This document shows positions 46,901-57,580 of a DNA stretch of 64,000 nt, one piece after another. Every line of letters starts with the position of its first letter. Position 1 is the first letter of the stretch. A model generated the notes under the pieces. It worked only from the letters and a program-made list of their open reading frames with translations, made no database searches and was not told the DNA's origin. Position numbers and translations under genes: made by a program. The DNA is from Clitoria ternatea (taxonomy: Eukaryota > Streptophyta > Magnoliopsida > Fabales > Fabaceae). Where the stretch lies: assembly GCA_037962975.1 (NCBI GenBank), contig CM075675.1, positions 8,132,001 through 8,196,000 on the forward strand. The letters are read 5' to 3'.

Positions 46901-49150
46901 ATTGACGACCTGCGCCAAGTATTCACCCGTTTGAGACAATTTAACATGAGGCTGAACCCAATGAAGTGCACATTTGCTGTCCCTGCTGGGAAATTTTTGG
47001 GTTTCATGTTAACTCAACGTGGTATAGAAGCCAATCCAGGGAAGTGCCAAACGATTCTAGACATGCAAAGTCCTAAGAATCTCAAAGAAGTCCAATCCCT
47101 GAATGGCAAAGTAGCAGCTTTGGCACGATTCATGCCGAAGATGGCTCACAGGTCGCTCCCTCTGTACAAAATACTGAAAAAGTCCAAGAAATTCGAGTGG
47201 GGACAGGAACAAGAAAAAGCTTTCCAAGAGCTTAAGGAGGTGTTGTCCAAACCTCCCATTCTCACAAAGCCTGACCCCGAAGACACACTCATTCTGTACT
47301 TGGCTATTTCAGATGAAGCTTTGGGCGTTGCCTTGATAAAAGAAACTCCTGATGGACAAAGACCGGTCTATTTCACTAGCAAGACCTTGCAAGGTGCTGA
47401 GATCCGGTATCAAAAAATTGAAAAGGCCGCCCTCGCTGTTGTTTGGGCCTCACGACGGTTGCGTCCGTACTTTCACGCCCATCCAATCATAGTGAGAACG
47501 GATTTACCACTCCGTTCTGTCTTAATCAAGCCCGATCTCGCTGGAAGGATGATCAAATGGTCTATTGAACTCTCTGAGTTTGATATATCCTACGAACCCC
47601 GCAGCGCTATTAAAGCTCAAGTCCTGGCTGACTTTATTGTGGAAATGACAGGGACTGATCCGGATTACCCTCGAGTCCATTGGACCATTTACGTTGATGG
47701 TTCATCAAATCAAAGAGGCTCTGGAGCAGGTGTAGTTCTCGAAAGTGACGATGGAGTACACCTGGAAATCTCCCTCCGTTTCAATTTCAAAACATCCAAC
47801 AACCAAGCTGAGTACGAAGCTTGCTTGGCCGGGCTAAGAGCTGCAATTGATATCAGAGCTTCTGAGGCGACACTCTGTAACGATTCACAGCTGGTGATTT
47901 CGCAGATCTTAGGAGATTATCAAGCTCGCGAACCTCAACTCCAATTATACTTGAACTGTGTCAAGGAGTTGACTGAGAAATTCTCAAAGGTGGAGTTCAA
48001 GCATGTTCCACGTGAAGAGAATACGAGAGCGGATATACTCTCCAGGTTAGCAAGCACTAAACGACCGGGTAGTACCACTACTCTGGTTCAAAGCACGCTA
48101 ACGTCGCCCAGCATCCCTCTTTTCCCTTCTCTAAATGCCATAATGACTGACTCCCTTTACGGAGATACATGGATGGCTCCTTACATCCGTTATTTGGCTG
48201 ATGGACAGCTACCCACAGATGAGAAGGAAAAGACGAGGTTAAGGAGAGAATTACCGTATTTCACTATGATTGATGGTAATCTCTACAGAAGGGCACTCTC
48301 TGTGCCCTATTTAATTTGTCTCAAAGAGGATGAGGTGCAAGGTGTAATGGAGGAAGTGCATGAAGGACAAAATGGACACCATGCCGGAGGAAGAAGCTTA
48401 ATGCGAAAAATCCTCAGAGCTGGATACTGGTGGCCCACAATGAAGCAAGACTCCATTGACTTCGTCAAAAAATACGACGCTTGCCAAAAATTCTCTAACC
48501 TACACCACACACCGGCGGAAGAACTCTTCACATCCGCTGTTCCATGGCCCTTCTATCAATGGGGATTGGATATTCTGGGCCCCTTTCCAACTGCTCCTGG
48601 GGGCATCAAATATCTCATTGTAGGGGTCGATTATTTCACTAAGTGGATAGAAGCAGAGCCGGTGGTGCATATTACTTCAGCTCGAACCCGCCGTTTCATG
48701 TATGAAAACATCATAACACGGTTCGGGGTCCCAGCACGGATTGTCACAGACAATGGCACCCAGTTCACGGATAGAAAATTCACAGATTTGCTTGAAGGGT
48801 TAGGAATAACCCAAATATTCTCATCCGTCGAACATCCCCAAACTAATGGTCAAGCTGAAGTGGCCAACAGGGAGGTGCTTAAGGGATTAAAGAAGCGCCT
48901 TGGTGAAGCCAAAGGCGGATGGACAGACCAGCTGTGTCACGTCCTATGGGCATATCGGACAACGCCTCATTCATCCACCAATGAATCCCCATATCGCCTA
49001 ACATACGGGGTCGAGGCAATGATACCTGTGGAACTGCAAATTGCTTCCACCAGGGTTAAGTACTTCTCTGAAGAAACCAACAATGCTAACTTGGCATCTG
49101 AAATGGATGTCATACAAGAACTCAGAGAAGACGCTTTCATCAGAGATCAA
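43934..49150 (+). CDS. element E gag-pol polyprotein, first 1739 codons (interrupted by D)
   Basis: No stop or frameshift up to the insertion; past it only 30-odd spurious codons read into D's LTR. Rough residues: coiled-coil/charged N-terminus 1-130; gag 140-330; zinc-like YCDFHEQNGHSTDEC near 404-418; protease LLDQGSSCDVI near 584; RT with CIDYVDLNRCCPKDPYPLPN and YIDD at about 975-978; gypsy RNase H about 1100-1210 (SDEALGVAL, RYQKIEKAALAVVWASRRL); second RNase H about 1252-1385 (IYVDGSSNQRGSGAGVVLES, NNQAEYEACLAGLRAAI, NDSQLVISQ); integrase HHCC about 1475-1520 and core (VDYFTKWIEAEPV, IVTDNGTQFTDRKF). The dual RNase H marks the Tat lineage. The first Cys of the integrase zinc finger is Tyr here (KKYDACQK, residue 1514; G has CDACQK), so integrase may have been impaired before D arrived. 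The separated tail is at 61266-61520. Confidence 0.93.
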
Positions 49151-49639
49151 TGTAACGTCCCGTGTAAATTTCCGAATAAATTTTTCGCATTTTCGAAAGA
49201 TCATTTTAAAATTATAAAATTTAATTCAGAGTTTATATATATAACAATTAATAACAGCGAAAAAATTATCGATCATACTAGTCGAGAATAATTAAGTCCA
49301 AGAAAATATTTAAGCAGCGGAAACGAATGTGAAGAGAATAGTACATGACATATTATATTTATTACAACCCATAAATTCAAATTTAGGTAATAAAGCAAAT
49401 AGACATCCATCATGGCATTACTCTGCATTCTGCGTGTCATTCACTGTAAAAATTTAATGTAAGAGTGAGACAGAATATAGAATAAATATAAAATAGATAA
49501 AATTGCACAAGCACAATCAGCAATTCATAATGATATGATGAGTATGCCAAACAAGTCCATTAATAGATATATAATTAGTCAAATGATGTCATGCTGGATC
49601 CATTTGGTCTTGGTGGGAATACTGCAGTAAAAGTCTCAT

Positions 49640-49830
49640 AGAGACACAAATAGGACTTTAGCATATACCATGAATCCCTATACTTCATGGCGCTTACACA
49701 AATAGGGCTTTAGCATATACCATGAATCCCTATACTTCATGGCGCTCAAGTACCGAAGTACACAATATCAAAGTAGGACTTTTGCATAAACCATGAATCC
49801 CTACACTCCATGGCACACAACATAATAGGG
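49640..49830. repeat. ~60-bp tandem repeat in the D 3' LTR
   Basis: AGCATATACCATGAATCCCT and ATACTTCATGGCGCT recur at 49658, 49713 and, diverged, 49783, with AAATAGG(A/G)CTTT before each. Same array at +8433 in the other LTR (about 58073-58263). Confidence 0.8.
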
Positions 49831-50229
49831 CTTAACTCCTCATAGAGTAACCCCCCACCAGGGTAGGCAATCATGGAACCCCTAAATTCCATGGTGCGTC
49901 CGGATGCTTATGATGCATGAATGCCTTTAATTCTCTTTATCATTTAACATACCATGATATTTACATTTTCAAACCTCTTGGATAATACAAGTCCTCAAGG
50001 GACACAATAGACATAATAATTCATAAAATCATGGATTTACTGTTTCAACCATACTTGTCAATAACCACAAGGCATTCATGTACATATAAATTAATTATGT
50101 CATTCGTAATTATTCACCATCATAATATACTAATTGTGTGATACTCAACAGCATTTATAATAATTCATAATCACTCAAGGATTCAATAATAAATCATTAC
50201 TCATAGAGAGAACATCATTTATATCCATA

Positions 50230-51140
50230 ATAACCATCATAAGTAAATTTCAGCACTTCCAAACAGCGACATACATTAGTAAAACAGTCATAACATGAGC
50301 AAAACAACTCCTTTTTAGGTAATTCCACTTTCTGTAGTTTAATAACATAATTGTATACAACTTTCATGAAGAACACAATTTCAAATTCTGAACAGAAATA
50401 CTACTTATTCACGAAATATCATACTGCCTCAAGATAAGTTTTCCAGAATGTACACAGATTAGTATTTAAAACATATCTGGAGTTACAAACGTGATTTTGA
50501 CATGAAACCAGTTCTAAATTAATCTTAATACAAATATCTACAATTTTCATGAAGATCATAAATTCAAATTCTAAGCAAAATACCATTTATCCACAAAATA
50601 CAACACTGCCTCCAGGTGAGTTTTCAAAACGTACATGTATTAGTATTTCCAGCGTTTTTAGAGCTACACGAATGATTTTAACATGAAACCAGTTCTAAAA
50701 TACTCTTAACATAGTTATCTACAACTTTCATGAAAACACCAACAACTAATTCATACCTCAAAATTCCCAGTATTGAAAACAAGATTCGAATTTTCCAAAA
50801 CTCTAAAATTTCAGAATTTCAGCTTGCACATACATCAGTATTTTGAGCATAACTTGAGCTACAAAAATTATTTTGATGTGAAACCACTTTCTAAAAATCC
50901 ACAACTTAATTATCTACAACATTCATGAAGACATCCAAGTCTGATTATGCACGCATAGTTCCCAGTAAATCAATATATATACAAAACCAAAGATAAATCT
51001 TCCATACGAACATGCTGTAGTATTTTGGCTATAACTTTTGCTATACATATCCAATTCAGTTGAATAAGGTATCAAAATTCACATAACAAAAAGTTCTACA
51101 ACTTTCATGAAGAAGTCAGAATCAAAATCACACGTTTTCA
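50230..51140. repeat. ~185-bp diverged tandem repeats in the D 3' LTR
   Basis: The anchor ACAACTTTCATGAAG (or one or two bases off) falls at 50357, 50540, 50721, 50916 and 51098, spacing 181-195 bp. Between anchors, blocks such as ACATGAAACCAGTTCTAAA, AGTATTT and GAGCTACA recur in order. The copies are too diverged to be recent amplification. Confidence 0.8.
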
Positions 51141-51847
51141 CTCTCAAAACTGAACAGCAAGTTACGAAAATAAAACTGAATTCCTAGGACAGCATACAAT
51201 TCTACCCATTTCATAAGTATTCACAACCCTGTCCCCTCTTACTTGGTTTGAAGACTTTTAGCTGACTGGAAATGAGGTCCCCTGGCTGTCCTGGTTCAGA
51301 TCGAAGGTGTGTTGATGGAGAAGAATAATTGGGAGTTTTAGAATCAGTGGTATGTTAGTTTAATAATGCAAAAGCAAGTGGGGAGACAAGCTTTCCCGTG
51401 ATTGCAACTTAGTGGGCTGTTAGGTGTGTCTGATTGTGGAATAATGGAAGTTCAGATAAGAAATGAGCTGTAAACATTGTCCATTTCTGGCCGTCCTACA
51501 TACTAGGTAATTAGTGGGATTAAAAGATATTAAAATAATGCCTAAAAGACAAGAAAAGAGTCAAAAAGTTACTTCTGCACTTCAAAACCGACCAGAATTC
51601 TATTTCCAAGTCCGGTTGAGCATCCGACCTTGTACATCGGCTCAAACTCATCCGGTGCGTACATCCGTTCTAAGGAAAGCTAAGTTAACCATCCTTGAAT
51701 CCGTCCGGTGTTCATTAATGATAATCCGAACTAAATTCATCCGGTGTCACTTGGACTGAGGTCAGCTGTGTGAGAGTAGTGTGAAGGGTGTGAGGGCGGT
51801 CTTGAGTGTATCTTAAGAGATGTCCATGTTCTTAAAGATGTTCTCGT

Positions 51848-52230
51848 TACTCCGCCAAGGTATTTGACCCCGTCAATGCTTATGACTCCGCCAGACGTGT
51901 GACCCCGCCTAAATTTTCTACTCCGCCAAGGCATTTGAATTTGTCAATGCTTATGACTCCGTCAAAACGTATGATCCCGCCTAAATTTACTACTCCGTCA
52001 AAGCATTTGACCCCGTCCAGGCTTATTACTCCGTCAAAATGTATGACTCCGCCTAATCTTATTACTCAGCCAAGGCATGAGACTCCGTCTATGCTTATTA
52101 CTCTGTTAAAACGTATGACCCCGTTTAAGCTCATTGCTCCGTCAGGGTACGTGACTCCGCCTAAGATTTACTCCGTCAATGTACGTGACTCCGCCTAAGT
52201 TTTACTCCGCCAAGATACGTGACTCCGCCT
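51848..52230. repeat. 72-bp higher-order minisatellite in the D 3' LTR
   Basis: TACTCCGCC/GTC starts units at 51848, 51919, 51991, 52063 and 52135 (71-72 bp apart), each made of about four 17-18-bp subunits (ACTCCGCCAAGGCATTTG-like, CCCGTCAATGCTTATG-like). It then collapses to three ~34-bp units ending CCGCCTAA. Because 72 is a multiple of 3, long spurious frames open here on both strands. Confidence 0.92.
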
Positions 52231-52827
52231 AAAGGAACAGTTTAATTACCATCCAACTATTCAGTAAGCAAGTAACAACGTCCAAGAGCCAACAGCTCGG
52301 AAAACTATACCGTCCAGCAATCAACAAGACGTCACTCAGTCTTGTGATCAATCTACTTAGGAAAACCATACCCTTTTATTGTTATCTTCTTTTCTTGGAC
52401 GGACTCAATTCCGGTCTTGAATGTCGGTTCAAAGTTATCCGTCCTACAGCTCATTTGGTAAAGTGTTGATCCGGTGTGCAACATAAAAGACAATCCTATC
52501 CACACCGGTTGTCCGGTGTGATGTGGCATTTATTGTCATCCGTTCTTCCCTTTTGAAACCTTGAGGTCGTCCTAGCCTTGGAGGTCAGAACGGATCAGGA
52601 TATTTCTTCCAATCTCACTCAATTTACTCCTTCACCCTCAATCTTTCACTCGAAAATTGGATCTTATCAAAATAGATCTATGTAATTTCTATAATTATAC
52701 CCAAAAATTCATTTTTGGAGTATTATAAACCATTCATAAAGTGTTTTTATTCATTAATAAACACTTATAAGCCTTACATGCTTCATAAATTACAAAATAG
52801 AGCTATTATTAAAAACAGGATGTTACA

Positions 52828-52840
52828 ATTCTCCCACCCT
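52828..52840 (-). other. element D polypurine tract
   Basis: AGGGTGGGAGAAT on the minus strand, immediately before the LTR start TGTAAC. Confidence 0.85.
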
Positions 52841-52875
52841 AATAAAAATTTCGTCCTCGAAATTTAACGTGCTCC

Positions 52876-55800
52876 TTAGTGAAATAATCCTGGATATTGT
52901 GTCCTCATATCATCTTCTCGCTCCCAAGTCAGAGTTACATCAGTTCCTTGTTTCCATGCAACTTTTACCAGTGGTACATCCTTGTTCCTCAAACGTTTGC
53001 TCGATCTTTCTAGGATCTGTGTAGGTTCTGTGGAGATGGTCAGATTCTCTCTAACTTCAATATCATCAGTAGCAATCACGTGGTTAGGATCTTGTACGTA
53101 TTTCCTCAGCTGTGATACATGAAATACATTGTGCAGATTTGCCAGGTGAGGAGGAAGTGCAATCTGATATGCCACTGTACCAACCCTCTTTAGGATCTCA
53201 TATGGTCCAATGAATCTCGGACTCAATTTCTTACTCTTCAAGGCTCGACCAATCCCTTTGTGAGGTGAAACCTTCAAAAATACATGCTCACCGACTTGGA
53301 ATTCAAGTGGTTTCCTTCTCTTATCATAATACTGCTTCTGTCTGTCTTGAGATGCCCTCATCTTTTCTCTGATCATTTCTATCTGTTCAGTAGTTTGCTG
53401 CACAATTTCAGGTCCTAACGCCAAACTTTCACCAGTTTCTAACCAACAAAGTGGCGTTCGACACTTCCTACCATACAATGCTTCGAATGGAGCCATACCA
53501 ATACTGCTGTGGTAGCTATTATTATATGTGAATTCAATCAATGGAAGAAACTGCTCCCAACTACCACCATATTCAATCACACAAGATCGCAGTAAGTCTT
53601 CCAAACTTTGTATGGTACGCTCTGACTGTCCATCTGTTTGGGGATGATAAGCTGAGCTTAATCGAAGCTTGGAACCCAATTCCTGATGCAAACTTCCCCA
53701 GAATCGGGAAGTGAATCTTGGATCTCTATCTGACACAATACTAGATGGTACACCATGTAGTCTTACGATCTCCCTCACATATAACTGTGCCAATTTTTGT
53801 AAGGAGTTCTTCATATTCATTGGGAGGAAGTGAGCAGACTTTGTCAATCTGTCTACAATAACCCAGATTGCATCATTCCCTGAACGTGTTCTTGGTAATC
53901 CTGACACAAAGTCCATTGAGATATCATCCCATTTCCAGACAGGAATCTCTAATGGTTGTAGTTCACCAGATGGCTTCTGGTGTTCTACCTTGGCTTTTTG
54001 ACACACCAGACATGAAGTCACATATTCAACTATCTCTTTCTTCATCCTTGGCCACCAAAAGCTTTTCCTCAGATCTTGATACATCTTAGTTGACCCAGGA
54101 TGAATACTTAACATACTTTTATGCGCTTCTTCTAGAATCGTCTTTCTTAGATCAACATCCTCTGGTACACAAATTCTATTCCTGATTCTCCATATTCCAT
54201 CTGATCCTTCTTGTAGTCCCATATCTTTTCCATTCGCCTGTAATTCTCTCAACTCTTGTAATGACAAATCTTCTTTCTGTCTTTCGCCTAACAGTTTCAG
54301 GAAATCATTGGTTATCTTCAAAGTCCCCAAAGTTATACTTCTTGAAGATTTCATCTGTACACCCAAGTTCATATCTCTGAACTGTTCTATCATCTCCATT
54401 TCTTTTATCATCAAAAATGCCATATGAATGGACTTTCGGCTTAGTGCATCTGCCACCATATTTGCTTTTCCTGGATGGTACTTTAAGTCAAAATCATAAT
54501 CTTTAAGAAACTCCATCCACCTTCGCTGCCTCATGTTCAATTCCTTTTGATCGAACAAATACTTCAAACTCTTGTGATCACTGAACACTTCAAACCTGAC
54601 TCCATACAAATGGTGTCTCCAGATCTTTAGGGCAAATACCACTGCTGCCAATTCTAAATCATGCGTTGGATAGTTCATCTCATGTGGTCTCAATTGTCTA
54701 GATGCATAAGCTACCACCTTTCTTTGCTGCATCAAAACACATCCTAAGCCCATTTTGGAAGCGTCACAATAAATCACGAAATCTTCTTGTGGATTAGGTA
54801 AGGTTAAGACTGGAGTAGATGTAAGCTCCAACTTCAGTTCTTGGAAACTTTTCTCACATTCTGGCGTCCAAGAAAAAGGTTGATTCTTCCGGGTTAGCCG
54901 AGTCATTGGTAAGGCTATTTGAGAAAACCCTTCAATAAATCTCCGATAATAACCAGCTAATCCCATGAAACTTCGTATCTCAGTGACTGAAGTAGGTCTC
55001 TCCCAGTTTACCACAGCTTCTATTTTAGAAGGATCCACAGATACTCCTTCGCTTGAGATTACATGACCTAGGAATTTTACCTCTTTCAACCAGAATTCAC
55101 ATTTTGATAACTTTGCATACAACTGCTTCTCCTTCAAAATCTGCAATACCACTCGGAGATGCTTTTCATGTTCCTCTGCAGTTTTTGAATAGATTAGAAT
55201 ATCATCAATGAAAATGATGACAAATTGATCTAAGTAGGGATGAAATACTCGATTCATGTAATCCATGAATACGGCTGGGGCATTGGTCACTCCGAAGGGC
55301 ATCACAAGGTATTCATAATGACCATATCGTGTTCTAAAGGCTGTCTTTGGAATATCCTCAGACTTGACACGAATCTGATGATACCCCGATCGTAGATCAA
55401 TCTTGGAAAATACTGCAGCGCCTCTCAATTGATCTATCAGATCATCAATTCTGGGCAGAGGATATCTATTCTTCACCGTCAATTTGTTCAGCTGACGATA
55501 ATCTACACATAACCTCATGCTTCCATCTTTCTTCTTGACGAGTAACACTGGCGCTCCCCATGGTGACACACTCGGTCTGATGAAATGCTTCTCCAGTAAC
55601 TCTTCAATTTGTTTCTTCAGTTCAGCCAGTTCAATTGGTGCCATACGGTACGGAGCTTTAGACACTGGTTCTGCTCCTGGAATTAAATCAATGGAGAATT
55701 CTACCTCCCGTTCTGGAGGTAAACTTGAGACATCTTCAGGAAATACTTCAGGAAATTTAGAAACAACCGGCATCTCGATTGCTTTAGGTTCACCATCTTC

Positions 55801-57285
55801 TTTGTAAAGAGTGAATAAAGCGAACAATTGACTTTCACCTTGCAATACATAGTTCCTGAGGTTGTCAGAATCTAGATTTTCTGATGGAAATATCACGGTC
55901 TTGTTGTGACAGTCCACCAAGACTCGATTTGTCGATAACCAGTCCATCCCCAGAATCACGTCCAGATCCTTCAAAGGTAAACAAACAAGATCGACAAGAA
56001 AACGTCTACCTTCTATGAGTATAGAACATTCGTTACACACCTTAGCAGTCCTAAGTTGTGTACCGGTGGGAGTGGAAACAATCAGATCATATGTCATAGG
56101 CTTCATAGGTAATTGAAGGCGTCTAACACACTCATCAGAAATAAAAGAATGTGTAGCACCCGAATCAAATAACACAGATAAAATCGTACCATTAATGTCA
56201 CACTTACTTTGTACGAGGTCATCAGCTTGGTCTGCCTCTGAACCGCTGATAGCAAAGACTCTCCCAGCTGTTTGTTGCAACCTCTGATCTGTGGATTCCC
56301 TATTCTGTTTTGGAGGTTGGGCAGTACGTGTGTCTTCTCCTCGGCCTCTCTGATAACTAGAGCCTCTTGGTTCACTCATAGTGTTCCGGTTGTTGTTTTG
56401 ATTATTCCGCGGACAATTTGGACTGATGTGTCCTTTTTGGTTACATCGGAAGCAAGTGACCTCTTCAAGACGTCTGTTACAATCACGTACATGATGATTA
56501 CCTCCACACTTAAGACACCTCATGTTATTGCGTCTATCAAAAGATGACGATGATGATGATCCGCCTCTGGAGCGATTTGGATAGAACGATCCTCTTCTTT
56601 TGAAATTAACTGACTGAGGTTTCAGTTGTCTATTGGCTTTTTCATGTGCCAGTCTGGCCTGGTGATTCTCTTCAAAGATTCTGCATTTGTTGATCAGAAT
56701 AGGAAAATTCCGAATTTCTTGGTACCCAATCGCCTCTTTGATTTCCAGATTCAGTCCGTTTTCAAATTTAACACATTTCGATTCTTCGGCACCAGCCTGT
56801 TGAAAAGGAGGGTAAAAGAGAGCTAGTTCTTCAAACTTTGCAGCATATTCTCCAACGGACATCGAGCCTTGTTTCAGCTCCATAAATTCCAGCTCCTTGC
56901 GGTTTTTCACACTTGCCGGAAAATATTTCTCTAGGAAACAGTCTTTGAAATTGACCCAGTTCAAAGGTCTGTCAGTTTCAATCATACGAGTTCTGGCATG
57001 TATCCACCAGTTTTCTGCTTCCTCGACCATCATATAAGTGGCACACTCCACCCTTTCAAATTCTGTGCAGGGTAAGGCTCGGAAAATGTGCTCCATTTCC
57101 TTAATCCATAAGTAGGCTGCCTCTGGATTATAGCCTCCCTTGAATTGCGAAGGCTTCCTCTTCAAGAAACGGTCTAATCCATGGAGTTCTCCAGTGCTCC
57201 TTGGTTGGTTTTGTCGTTCTATGGCTTCAGCTAAACGGTTGAAAGCTGCTGCCATATCATTGTTGTTGTGGTTGTTTCTTGCCAT
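52876..57285 (-). CDS. element D gag-pol polyprotein, intact 1469 residues
   Basis: Uninterrupted frame from MARNNHNNND, 284 bp downstream of the primer site. Rough residues: gag 40-210 (RKPSQFKGGYNPEAAYLW); two zinc knuckles, C257-C269 (CLKCGGNHHVRDC) and C278-C291 (CFRCNQKGHISPNC); aspartic protease LFDSGATHSF at 372-381; RT about 540-740 (DYRQLNKLTVKNRYPLPRID; catalytic FIDD at 692-695); RNase H from about 836 (YCDASKMGLGCVLMQ; MVADALSR); integrase HHCC (AHKSMLSIHPG ... SCLVCQKAK), core (WDDISMDFVSGLP, SIVSDRDPRFTSRFWGS, YHPQTDGQSERTIQ), GPF/GPY-like RFIGPYEILKRVGTVAYQ, and a chromodomain-like tail (RNKDVPLVKVAWKQGTDVTL). All catalytic motifs I can check are present. One fused frame without a gag stop is usual for Tekay elements. 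Transcription would start in the LTR at 57584-61260. Confidence 0.96.
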   Translation of the reverse strand: MARNNHNNNDMAAAFNRLAEAIERQNQPRSTGELHGLDRFLKRKPSQFKGGYNPEAAYLWIKEMEHIFRALPCTEFERVECATYMMVEEAENWWIHARTRMIETDRPLNWVNFKDCFLEKYFPASVKNRKELEFMELKQGSMSVGEYAAKFEELALFYPPFQQAGAEESKCVKFENGLNLEIKEAIGYQEIRNFPILINKCRIFEENHQARLAHEKANRQLKPQSVNFKRRGSFYPNRSRGGSSSSSSFDRRNNMRCLKCGGNHHVRDCNRRLEEVTCFRCNQKGHISPNCPRNNQNNNRNTMSEPRGSSYQRGRGEDTRTAQPPKQNRESTDQRLQQTAGRVFAISGSEADQADDLVQSKCDINGTILSVLFDSGATHSFISDECVRRLQLPMKPMTYDLIVSTPTGTQLRTAKVCNECSILIEGRRFLVDLVCLPLKDLDVILGMDWLSTNRVLVDCHNKTVIFPSENLDSDNLRNYVLQGESQLFALFTLYKEDGEPKAIEMPVVSKFPEVFPEDVSSLPPEREVEFSIDLIPGAEPVSKAPYRMAPIELAELKKQIEELLEKHFIRPSVSPWGAPVLLVKKKDGSMRLCVDYRQLNKLTVKNRYPLPRIDDLIDQLRGAAVFSKIDLRSGYHQIRVKSEDIPKTAFRTRYGHYEYLVMPFGVTNAPAVFMDYMNRVFHPYLDQFVIIFIDDILIYSKTAEEHEKHLRVVLQILKEKQLYAKLSKCEFWLKEVKFLGHVISSEGVSVDPSKIEAVVNWERPTSVTEIRSFMGLAGYYRRFIEGFSQIALPMTRLTRKNQPFSWTPECEKSFQELKLELTSTPVLTLPNPQEDFVIYCDASKMGLGCVLMQQRKVVAYASRQLRPHEMNYPTHDLELAAVVFALKIWRHHLYGVRFEVFSDHKSLKYLFDQKELNMRQRRWMEFLKDYDFDLKYHPGKANMVADALSRKSIHMAFLMIKEMEMIEQFRDMNLGVQMKSSRSITLGTLKITNDFLKLLGERQKEDLSLQELRELQANGKDMGLQEGSDGIWRIRNRICVPEDVDLRKTILEEAHKSMLSIHPGSTKMYQDLRKSFWWPRMKKEIVEYVTSCLVCQKAKVEHQKPSGELQPLEIPVWKWDDISMDFVSGLPRTRSGNDAIWVIVDRLTKSAHFLPMNMKNSLQKLAQLYVREIVRLHGVPSSIVSDRDPRFTSRFWGSLHQELGSKLRLSSAYHPQTDGQSERTIQSLEDLLRSCVIEYGGSWEQFLPLIEFTYNNSYHSSIGMAPFEALYGRKCRTPLCWLETGESLALGPEIVQQTTEQIEMIREKMRASQDRQKQYYDKRRKPLEFQVGEHVFLKVSPHKGIGRALKSKKLSPRFIGPYEILKRVGTVAYQIALPPHLANLHNVFHVSQLRKYVQDPNHVIATDDIEVRENLTISTEPTQILERSSKRLRNKDVPLVKVAWKQGTDVTLTWEREDDMRTQYPGLFH

Positions 57286-57568
57286 CCTATATTCGTAGTT
57301 TGGTTTATACCAATTCTAGGGAATAATATATATATAAATACTACATAACTATCCTTATTCTACGATCTATCAGTTAAGCAATCAATCATATAACACATTT
57401 ATCACATTATCAAGAGGAAATCAAACAATTCTTTTCTCAATTAATCAGTCAGACACAATTCATATAGTACACATTTAGCATGTTATCAAGTAAGAAATCA
57501 AACATTTCACATATTATGCAAAAAAATAGCTCATGTCATAACAATTGGTCCTGAATTTTTTTGAAAAT
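57286..57568 (-). other. element D untranslated leader
   Basis: AT-rich, non-coding, between the primer site and the gag start. Packaging signals would be expected here, but I see no specific one. Confidence 0.6.
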
Positions 57569-57580
57569 GCTCTGATACCA
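57569..57580 (-). other. element D primer-binding site (initiator tRNA-Met)
   Basis: Plus GCTCTGATACCA, that is TGGTATCAGAGC on the minus strand, 3 bases inside the 5' LTR. Full match to the standard plant tRNA-Met site. Confidence 0.95.

Larger units (their letters stand above)
49151..52827 (-). repeat. element D 3' LTR
   Basis: 3677 bp, plus-strand ends TGTAACGTCCCG and CAGGATGTTACA. Contains a ~185-bp diverged tandem array, a 72-bp minisatellite and several near-identical short tandem units (GTGGGACTTTAGCATATACC-like, about 49650-49810, each with ATGAATCCCTATACTTCATGG). Confidence 0.97.

Noticed and set aside
46421..46939. 172-codon minus-strand frame opposite E's RT
   Set aside because: Shadow of the RT coding frame. 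The same strand lacks this frame in the homologous part of G.
51737..52198. Open frames of 65 and 99 codons in the D LTR (repeated at 60170-60631)
   Set aside because: They arise from the 72-bp minisatellite, whose period is a multiple of three. The products are simple repeats (TPPK/TPSK-like).
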